Assembly (NCBI RefSeq): GCF_039541875.1
Contig: NZ_BAABHB010000006.1
Location: forward strand, 186,001 to 250,000
Direction of reading: 5' to 3'
DNA from: Nibrella viscosa
GTDB lineage: Bacteria > Bacteroidota > Bacteroidia > Cytophagales > Spirosomataceae
DNA length: 64,000 bases
The notes under the pieces are model-generated. The model was not told the origin of the DNA. It saw only the letters and a list, made by a program, of their open reading frames with translations, and searched no databases. Position 1 is the stretch's first letter, and every line of letters starts with the position of its first letter. A program made the position numbers and the translations under genes. Of the stretch, positions 57,604 through 64,000 are shown piece by piece.

Positions 57604-59811
57604 TTAGCGTTCATGTTGGGGTGATCGGGTGCCTTGTAGTTCCAGCAGCCGTTCGGGCTTGCCCGGCCTCAGGTTGAAATCGGCCCGGCTGGGCGCATCA
57701 ATAAAGTCTTTGCTTACCCGGTTCAGCACCGTAAGAATAGCGGGACTGGCCGACTTCATGTACATAGCCAGGGCTAGTTTTTCGGCCCGCTTCCAGGTGC
57801 TGTCGGCGTCGATTACCAGCGTCGAAACCGAGCTTTGGTTCACCAGGTAGAGCGGAATCGGACTGCTGATCAGCGCCGGGAGTTCAAGAATAATTTTGTC
57901 GTATTGCATAGGCTTGAACTGAAAATCGGGGAGGAGCAGCTCATCAATACCCGCCATATTCATAAAATCCGTCCGTAAGGTATACGGCAGGAAGGTCACG
58001 TTGTCCTGTTCGAATTTATGGTCCGCGTTGGAGGTTCTGGGATAGCAGTAAGCCACCCGCTGACCGGTTTCTGCATACAGCCGGGCAAGCCCATGCGCAA
58101 GCCAGGTTTTGCCTTGTCGGGTTCGAACACTAAAGAGAGTGATGATCGGCGGATGTGGTTTATCGATGGCCCGGATAATGTCAATATTGATGGCGCTGGC
58201 TAGCTGTTCCAGCATACTCAGGGCGGTTCGGCTCTCTTTGGAATCCACCGAGAATTTGCGGACTACCGGAAACAGGGCCACAACCGGGCGCCCAGTTATT
58301 CGCTCTGCCTGCTCCGGGGTGGTGATCCGCTGATCCAGCCAGAAGCGGAGGGCGGTTAACAGCAGCGCCAGAAATAAACCGATCGCCAGACCAACGGCTA
58401 CGAACACCCACCGCTTCGACGATTCGGGCCTGAACGGATAGGTAGGCGGGTCGAGCACCTTCAGGCTCCGGTCGATGGCGATGTCCTGCCGGTGAGCGCG
58501 GGCCTGGTTCAGATTTTCGGTTAAGGAAAAATATTCTTTTTCAGCCACGGAGAGCTCACGGGTCAACTGCCGAAGCTGGGATTGCAGGGGGCTTAGGGCG
58601 GCTACCCGGGCTTCGTATTCGTCCAGCCGTTTTCTGAAAACCGTCAGGCGGGCCGTTGATTCTTCCAGCGCAATAACTTTTGCCAGCCATTCGCTCAGTA
58701 GAGCCTCCTGGGGTACGGACTCCGGCGAATCGCCCGCAGCGTAGTACTTGCGGGCTGTGGCCCGTAACTCCTCCGATACCTGCGTAACGCGTGCCTGTAG
58801 CCGATCGATCACGGGCCGGGGCTGATTGTTGGCCTGCGCATTGATCAACTGGGTTTCAGCAGCACTCAATTCGGCCTGCTTGTTCGAGATTTCGGTGTTG
58901 ATGGCCAGCAGGTTACCCCGTTGTCCCATCCGGCGGTTCAAAGCATCGAGTGATGCGCGGGCGGCCCGGTTCTTCATCAACTCTTCGTTGTAGTTGTTGG
59001 TGAAGGTTTCGCGGGTAAACGCCATATTCTTGGTCTCTTCGTCGAAATTAATGATCTGGTTCTGCACGTTAAACGCGCGCAAGCGGCCTTCCGCCTGATC
59101 CAGCCGCTGCCGGGCCTGCCCGGCTTTTTCTTCGTAATACTGGATAACCGGGCTGGTTTCGGCGCTCCGAAGCGAGGTGTAATTCTGGTTTAGCAACCGG
59201 ATGGCATTACTCAGGGCCTGCTGGGCCACAGCCGCATCATCCGACTCAAAGGCCATATCGAGCATATCGCTGGAGTTTTTGCGGTTTGCCCGCAGATTTT
59301 TCGAGATATACGCTACGGAATAATACGAAGTAGGCTGCTGTACCAGGGATTTTACGGGATTTAAACCTTTGCTTCGCGATAAGGCATCGAGTTTCTGGTG
59401 GAGGCTGGCCGAGTCGGTACCGGCGGTAAGGTTCCGGCGGTAAGGGGCGGGTATGGCCTTTTGCAATCTCTGAAAACCAGGGCTGGCCAGGACCAGGGTG
59501 TCCGGCTGCTCCAGCCGCAGGTGCTGTTCCAGCAGACTAATGCCGACATGGTGCAGGGTCTGGCGTGCGTTTAAGGTAGTCAGCAGATTATCGAAGGCGT
59601 TAACTACGGAGGAATAATCCATATATCCATCCGTCTGGTCGGACTTCAGGTTATAACCAGATGCAATACCTGTATATACGGTAGCCTGTGAGGTGTATTT
59701 TTTGGTTTCCTTACTGGTCAGAAAAAAGACCGTAACGGCAGTAAGGAGTGGCAGAAGTATGAACCAGAGCAGATTCTGCCGGAGTACGCGAAAAAACACT
59801 TGAATTGTCAT
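57604..59811 (-). CDS. Wzc-like polysaccharide co-polymerase with a degenerate P-loop and no tyrosine cluster
   Basis: 735 residues. N-terminal span (LLWFILLPLLTAVTVFFLTS), Wzz-type periplasmic domain with long coiled-coil region (about 215-440), second span (WVFVAVGLAIGLFLALLLTAL) and a cytoplasmic domain (about 515-735) like bacterial tyrosine kinases. The Walker A region reads SVRTRQGKTWLA rather than the SxxPGEGKS/T form, and the C-terminus (RPGKPERLLELQGTRSPQHE) has no Tyr cluster. It probably controls chain length and export without autophosphorylation. 9-nt gap from the TolC-like gene. Confidence 0.87.
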   Translation of the reverse strand: MTIQVFFRVLRQNLLWFILLPLLTAVTVFFLTSKETKKYTSQATVYTGIASGYNLKSDQTDGYMDYSSVVNAFDNLLTTLNARQTLHHVGISLLEQHLRLEQPDTLVLASPGFQRLQKAIPAPYRRNLTAGTDSASLHQKLDALSRSKGLNPVKSLVQQPTSYYSVAYISKNLRANRKNSSDMLDMAFESDDAAVAQQALSNAIRLLNQNYTSLRSAETSPVIQYYEEKAGQARQRLDQAEGRLRAFNVQNQIINFDEETKNMAFTRETFTNNYNEELMKNRAARASLDALNRRMGQRGNLLAINTEISNKQAELSAAETQLINAQANNQPRPVIDRLQARVTQVSEELRATARKYYAAGDSPESVPQEALLSEWLAKVIALEESTARLTVFRKRLDEYEARVAALSPLQSQLRQLTRELSVAEKEYFSLTENLNQARAHRQDIAIDRSLKVLDPPTYPFRPESSKRWVFVAVGLAIGLFLALLLTALRFWLDQRITTPEQAERITGRPVVALFPVVRKFSVDSKESRTALSMLEQLASAINIDIIRAIDKPHPPIITLFSVRTRQGKTWLAHGLARLYAETGQRVAYCYPRTSNADHKFEQDNVTFLPYTLRTDFMNMAGIDELLLPDFQFKPMQYDKIILELPALISSPIPLYLVNQSSVSTLVIDADSTWKRAEKLALAMYMKSASPAILTVLNRVSKDFIDAPSRADFNLRPGKPERLLELQGTRSPQHER

Positions 59812-59820
59812 TCGGGTAGA

Positions 59821-60636
59821 TTATTTACGTCTTAATTCCGTAAGCGGTACGCCAACCAGGGCTTCCAGATTGAAAAAGTTCTTCAGCAGTTCACCCTTGG
59901 CTTCCTCAGACGATGATTTTGCGATCGAATACCGGTTGCTGACGTTAGCCAGAACGTTCGGGTCTATTCTGCGCTGTTGAAATTCTACTTCAGCAATCTG
60001 CAGGGCTGCCAGTGAGTTACGCTCATCCTGTAACCTGACTTTCAGAATACGCTGGGCCGTCAGCAGGTTCTGGTAAACGTCTATCAGCTCACGTTTGACC
60101 TGCAACTCGATTCCCTCCCGGCGGATAACGGCGGCTTCCTGATTAGCTTTGTACTGGCGCATATAATGGGGTCGCCCGAATACATCATATAAATTAACCT
60201 GAAGGTTGACCCCCACCCGGTAGCCGTTGGCAATCTGCCCCAGCGCTTCGGTGCCGGTATTGTTGGTTGAAACAATTGCCTGGTCGCCGGTAGAGTATAA
60301 AGCAAAGCCGCTCAGACTTTGCAGAATCTGATACTTTGATAACCGGTAAATGGCCTGTTGCGACTCGGAGACTTTGGCTTCGTACCGGACGAGTGGCGAG
60401 AAAGATACGGCAAGCTTAACCAGCTGTTCAAACGGGATAAGCTGGGCCGCTACATCCTGGTTGAAGTCGAAATAAACAGTGTCTGGCCGTGCCGTTACCA
60501 CCGGATTACCTGCCGATGGCCGGGCCGCAGGAGTTGATTGACTGAAACAAAGAAAAGGAGAAAAAACGACGCCAAAACACAGGCAATAGGTACGCAAAAA
60601 TTTTTGCTGCTCCTGCCTGTAAAAACGAGTTGTCAT
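59821..60636 (-). CDS. Half-length TolC-like outer-membrane protein
   Basis: 271 residues from ATG 60636: signal peptide (FLRTYCLCFGVVFSPFLCFS), then a single TolC-type unit with long helices (FEQLVKLAVSFSPLVRYEAK, YKANQEAAVIRREGIELQVK, RQRIDP-like region) ending EALVGVPLTELRRK. Typical TolC proteins have two such units (above 400 residues), so this is about half length. First gene of the EPS operon and adjacent to the Wzc-like gene, so it may serve as the export channel in place of Wza. The longer frame to 60741 contains the promoter and is rejected. Confidence 0.82.
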   Translation of the reverse strand: MTTRFYRQEQQKFLRTYCLCFGVVFSPFLCFSQSTPAARPSAGNPVVTARPDTVYFDFNQDVAAQLIPFEQLVKLAVSFSPLVRYEAKVSESQQAIYRLSKYQILQSLSGFALYSTGDQAIVSTNNTGTEALGQIANGYRVGVNLQVNLYDVFGRPHYMRQYKANQEAAVIRREGIELQVKRELIDVYQNLLTAQRILKVRLQDERNSLAALQIAEVEFQQRRIDPNVLANVSNRYSIAKSSSEEAKGELLKNFFNLEALVGVPLTELRRK

Positions 60637-60701
60637 ATTTTGTGAAATGGGAACATTATGCATAAAAATACAAAAAAACAGTTTATTTTGACGCGAGATG
60701 T

Positions 60702-60709
60702 CAAAAGTA
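60702..60709 (-). promoter_or_regulatory. Candidate -7 box of the EPS operon
   Basis: The minus strand reads TACTTTTG, an exact TAnnTTTG match, about 65 nt upstream of ATG 60636. It lies inside the longer reading frame from 60741 and so argues for the shorter start. No good -33 TTG. Confidence 0.55.
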
Positions 60710-60793
60710 TTTTCATCTCTTTCCTTAAAGCCGATAATCATGTTTATCTATAGGTTATTGGCCAAAGTTTAACAGGATTTAAATTCGGTTTCG

Positions 60794-62017
60794 ATGCGCA
60801 CTACACTCGATGACCTCTATTTTGTCATTACCTCCCGACAGCCCTGGGAAGAGAAGAATCTGGGCAGCAACATTCGGGATATGGCCCGCTGTCTGTCGCA
60901 AACCTATAAGGTTCTGTTCGTGAATGATCCTATGGATTGGGCGGCTGCCGTGTCGAAGAAATCCGGCCGGGCAGCTCTCCGCAACGAATTTTTGGCTACC
61001 CATAACGGCCAGCATCTGATAGAGGTGGCCAACAATCTCTGGGTGCTGAATCCGAAAAGCGTCCTGGGTTCCTATAACTGGCTCCCCGATAATTTCATTT
61101 ACGACTGGTTCAATAGGCAGAATGCCTCGCGGCTCGCGGCAGAGATCCGGTCGGCTGTAAAGCAATTGAACTGGCCGTCGGTTGTGTTGCTCAACGACAA
61201 CGATATGTTGCAGGGCTTTTACCTGAAAGAATTGGTAAAACCTGCCCTGTACGTTTATTACCTCCGCGACAATTTCCTGGCCGTCAATTACTGGAAGCGT
61301 CATGGCGAACGGCTCGAACCGGCCCTCATGCAAAAGGTTGATCTGGTAGCCAGCAATTCAATTTACCTGACCAACCAGGCTGCCCGGTATAACCCGAATT
61401 CGGTGTACATCGGGCAGGGCTGCGATCTTACCTTGTTCAAACCAGCGTCGGGGGACGTAGCGCCGGCCGATATTGCCCGGATTCCCAGCCCCCGGATCGG
61501 ATATGCAGGTGCGCTGACGGGACTGCGGCTCGACGGTGACCTGATTGAAGCCATTGCCCGTCGCCGGCCCGACTGGCAGGTGGTGCTGATTGGTCATGCC
61601 GATGATTCTTTTCCAAAGGAACGGCTGGATGCGTTGCCGAATATTACCTTTTTGGGTTCAAAAAAACCGGCCGACATTCCGCCCTATCTGGCGGCTATGG
61701 ATGTGCTGATAAATCCGCAGATCCTGAACGAAGTCACCATCGGCAACTACCCCCGCAAGATCGACGAATACCTGGCCATGGGAAAGCCGGTCGTGGCGTT
61801 TAAAACCGAAACCATGTCGCTGTTCGAAAACCATGTGTACCTGGCCGGCGGTATCGATCAGTTTATTACCGGAATCGAGGAAGCGCTCACCGGCCAAGAA
61901 TTGTCGACCCCGCAGGCGCGCATCGCGTTTGCGCACGAGCATACCTGGGAGAACTCGGTTGGTGCACTGGTCAGCGAGATTACCAAACGGCTGGCAGCTC
62001 AGCCCCAAACTACCTAA
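60794..62017 (+). CDS. Family 4-type glycosyltransferase (GT-B fold)
   Basis: A 407-residue GT-B enzyme: RIGYAGALTGLRLDGDLIEA (start of the C-terminal Rossmann domain), WQVVLIGHADDSF, ITFLGSKKPADIPPYLAAMDV, and NYPRKIDEYLAMGKPVVAF with the Glu region that binds the sugar nucleotide. The N-terminal half is divergent. Divergent from the EPS operon and 4 nt upstream of an acyltransferase gene. Confidence 0.9.
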   Translation: MRTTLDDLYFVITSRQPWEEKNLGSNIRDMARCLSQTYKVLFVNDPMDWAAAVSKKSGRAALRNEFLATHNGQHLIEVANNLWVLNPKSVLGSYNWLPDNFIYDWFNRQNASRLAAEIRSAVKQLNWPSVVLLNDNDMLQGFYLKELVKPALYVYYLRDNFLAVNYWKRHGERLEPALMQKVDLVASNSIYLTNQAARYNPNSVYIGQGCDLTLFKPASGDVAPADIARIPSPRIGYAGALTGLRLDGDLIEAIARRRPDWQVVLIGHADDSFPKERLDALPNITFLGSKKPADIPPYLAAMDVLINPQILNEVTIGNYPRKIDEYLAMGKPVVAFKTETMSLFENHVYLAGGIDQFITGIEEALTGQELSTPQARIAFAHEHTWENSVGALVSEITKRLAAQPQTT

Positions 62018-62021
62018 TACC

Positions 62022-62663
62022 GTGGATATTAAGGCGTACATAGATGACCGGCCCGGTCTTAAGCGATTTATACACTGGATGCTTATTCCAGCCGGACAGG
62101 CCCGGCCGCGCCGTTGGGTGAGCTGGTTCGTCAATCCGTTTGTGCATAAGCGGCACCGGACATCGGCCATTCGCTCGTCGGTGAGGCTGGATGTGCTGCC
62201 GTTCAATGCCTTCACCCTGGGCAGACACAGCACCATCGAGTCGTTCTCGGTGGTGAACAATGGAGTCGGGCCGGTACTGATCGGGGATAACTGTACAGTC
62301 GGCATTGGAGCAGTTTTGATTGGTCCGGTCAGCATTGGGTCCGATGTGATCATTGCCCAGCATGTAGTGATGTCCGGACTGAATCACACCTATACCGATA
62401 TTCAGCGTTCAATCCGGGAGCAGCCAGTCACCACCCGCCCGATTGTTATTGAAGAAGCCTGCTGGATTGGGGCCAATGTAGTAATAACGGCGGGCGTTAC
62501 TATCGGCAAACATTCGGTAGTAGCCGGCGGAAGCGTTGTTACCCGCGATGTGCCGCCCTATTCGGTAGTGGGCGGCAACCCGGCCCGAATGCTGAAGCAG
62601 TATAATGCTGCAACGGGCGAATGGGTAAAACCGCCGGCCTCATCGGCGGTTAACCTACCATGA
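62022..62663 (+). CDS. Hexapeptide-repeat acyltransferase (LbH, EPS modification)
   Basis: 213 residues from GTG 62022. The left-handed beta-helix hexapeptide repeats run from about 70 to 190 (IGDNCTVGIGAVLIGPVSIG, WIGANVVITAGVTIGKHSVV, VVGGNPARMLK), with a likely catalytic His in SGLNHTYTD. Such proteins acetylate sugars. GTG is chosen because it lies 4 nt after the glycosyltransferase stop codon; the longer frame overlaps that gene by 185 nt. The 3' end overlaps the convergent polymerase gene by 9 nt. Confidence 0.87.
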   Translation: MDIKAYIDDRPGLKRFIHWMLIPAGQARPRRWVSWFVNPFVHKRHRTSAIRSSVRLDVLPFNAFTLGRHSTIESFSVVNNGVGPVLIGDNCTVGIGAVLIGPVSIGSDVIIAQHVVMSGLNHTYTDIQRSIREQPVTTRPIVIEEACWIGANVVITAGVTIGKHSVVAGGSVVTRDVPPYSVVGGNPARMLKQYNAATGEWVKPPASSAVNLP

Positions 62664-64000
62664 GGCCGGAACCTGTTCCGCATTCGGCTTCCGGACCGGC
62701 GTATCCCAGCGGTCGCAACTGGTAAACAGGATGGAACTGATAAAGACAATGGAACTGGTCGGAAACTGGCCGATGACCGGATTCGAGTACCCCATCACCG
62801 CTACGCCCGTAAATTCGGCAATGAATAAATACATCATGGTCCTAAGCCAGGGATCGTTCAGGTGCCATATCTTGTAAGTGCCAATGCCGATAATGGCTAA
62901 AAGCATCAGGATGTAAAGGGTCAGACCGACAATACCGGTTTCGATCCACAGTTCGACGAACCAGCTATCGGGCGGAATCTGGGCGGCAAAATGGTCAGGC
63001 GAGAAACGGGCTCCGGCATCACCGGACGTGCCGATACCGGCCCCGAACGGCAGATGCTGCAGGTAGTTGGCTAATTTTTGCTGGTTTTCGAGCCGGACCA
63101 GGAAGGAAGCGTCCTCCAGCGGACGCAAGGCTGTTCTGATCCTGAAAATCTGGTAGTTATCGTTTCCGATATTGGTGTACAGGAGTATACCTAGCAGAAC
63201 GGCGGCTGCTCCGCCACCGGCCAGAATTTTGGTGAAATCACGCTTCAGCAAGAGGTAAAACGGGTAACCGGCCAGCAGAATGAACAAAGCACTACGGGTA
63301 CCGGACACCGCATACCCCCAGAAGTAAATCAGGATCAGGACCAGATAACCCAGCCGGGATATCCACTGTTTACGCTCCAGCAGCAGGATCAGACAGATCA
63401 GCGACACCCCGGCCATTTCGGCCCCGAACTGAGAGGCATCGGAGTAAAAGGAAAAACTACGCAGATGCCCGAATAAGAGGTGGGTTTTCGCCCCGAAGGT
63501 GTCAAGCCATAGTTGTTCGCCGGGGGTCAATCCAATATACTGTTGTTTAAAGGCCCAGAGCGCTGCCAGCAGCGACCAGATGAGCCAGGTTCTGAGCAGG
63601 ATAACCATATCGGAGCGCTGGATAGGCGTGACCAGCATAATAAATCCTACAAAAAACCAGTGCAGCGAAAACGGACGGGCATGAATAAGCCAGGCTTGTT
63701 TGTTCGGGGCCTCCGGGTTAAACAACTGGAGCAGTGTATACATGAACCAGATGCTGAGCAGGTAAAAGGTAGGGTGGTTGAGTCGGTGCCATTCCATCCG
63801 TTTCCCGTTCAGCACCACACTTAAGGCTGTAAGTACCAGAATGCCGTCGACAATAACCCCAAACGGAAAATCGATCTGGGCAAAACGCCCCAGCACATTA
63901 ATCAGAAAACTGTACTGCAGGTATACCAGCATCCCAAAACGGGGTTCCAGCAGGATCCCGATCAGGACCAGCAGCGCCAGCGGGAGCATGACCACCACCG
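62655..64000 (-). CDS. O-antigen ligase/polymerase-like membrane protein (Wzy/WaaL type), 5' end cut by window
   Basis: At least 447 residues with about 10-12 hydrophobic segments and a large periplasmic loop (about 275-345; NYQIFRIRTALRPLEDASFLVRLENQQ, HLPFGAGIGTSGDAG, PPDSWFVELWIETGIVGLTL), the signature of the Wzy_C/O-antigen ligase family. It should polymerise or ligate the repeat unit. The frame is open to the right edge and the first segment begins at once, so N-terminal residues are probably missing. Confidence 0.85.
   Translation of the reverse strand, partial: VVVMLPLALLVLIGILLEPRFGMLVYLQYSFLINVLGRFAQIDFPFGVIVDGILVLTALSVVLNGKRMEWHRLNHPTFYLLSIWFMYTLLQLFNPEAPNKQAWLIHARPFSLHWFFVGFIMLVTPIQRSDMVILLRTWLIWSLLAALWAFKQQYIGLTPGEQLWLDTFGAKTHLLFGHLRSFSFYSDASQFGAEMAGVSLICLILLLERKQWISRLGYLVLILIYFWGYAVSGTRSALFILLAGYPFYLLLKRDFTKILAGGGAAAVLLGILLYTNIGNDNYQIFRIRTALRPLEDASFLVRLENQQKLANYLQHLPFGAGIGTSGDAGARFSPDHFAAQIPPDSWFVELWIETGIVGLTLYILMLLAIIGIGTYKIWHLNDPWLRTMMYLFIAEFTGVAVMGYSNPVIGQFPTSSIVFISSILFTSCDRWDTPVRKPNAEQVPASW

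Noticed and set aside
60637..60741. N-terminal extension of the TolC-like protein from 60741
   Set aside because: It contains the exact -7 box TACTTTTG and places the signal peptide 35 residues inside the protein.

Overview
The window reads as a chromosomal segment of a gliding, aerobic Bacteroidota bacterium, most likely Cytophagales (Spirosoma/Fibrella/Rudanella-like). Reasons: a gldC gene; four proteins with type IX secretion (T9SS) C-terminal domains; candidate promoters with the Bacteroidota -7 box TAnnTTTG; a plant/Bacteroidota-style large IspG; and Bacteroidota families such as DUF4159 and DUF3127. Base composition is moderately GC-rich. I see no insertion sequence, prophage, CRISPR array or rRNA. 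The one clear mobile element is an intein inside dnaB.

Layout. 1-9.7 kb: a MoxR ATPase/VWA pair, rsmE, a DUF4159 protein, a fatty-acid desaturase, a deoxynucleotidase, a 2-oxoacid dehydrogenase E2, cinA and a DUF4197 protein. 10-20.7 kb: gldC, a thioredoxin-fold secreted protein, ispG, a sugar kinase/sugar permease pair, queD-folE, an SDR protein and a Tat-exported sugar-isomerase-like protein. 21-30.6 kb: a CDF metal exporter, NUDIX, LysE, GH3, surE, trhO, a deoxynucleoside kinase, one tRNA-Leu, two tRNA-Lys and a DUF3127 protein. 30.6-46.7 kb: a large T9SS cargo, rlmD, intein-bearing dnaB, phoH, an M43 protease, comEC, a TetR/ABC1-kinase pair, and dCMP deaminase-acpH-holA.

46.8-64 kb is a polysaccharide region: a processive GT2; a 1398-residue secreted glycosidase with four isometric CBM6 repeats; a seven-gene minus-strand operon (half-length TolC-like protein, Wzc-like chain-length protein with a degenerate P-loop, Wzx flippase, three GT2, one T9SS type B cargo); then a GT4, a hexapeptide acyltransferase and a Wzy-like polymerase running off the right edge. 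Together these could make, polymerise, export and remodel an exopolysaccharide.

The most unusual structure lies between genes. At least nine intergenic palindromes (stems of about 13-32 bp) fall into four short-word families and start at or within about 10 nt of the end of a gene. In one case the palindrome supplies the last three codons and the stop codon of both convergent neighbours. I do not recognise these as a named repeat family. Two genes (rsmE, holA) share a -7 box placed exactly 7 nt before the ATG, which suggests leaderless transcripts.
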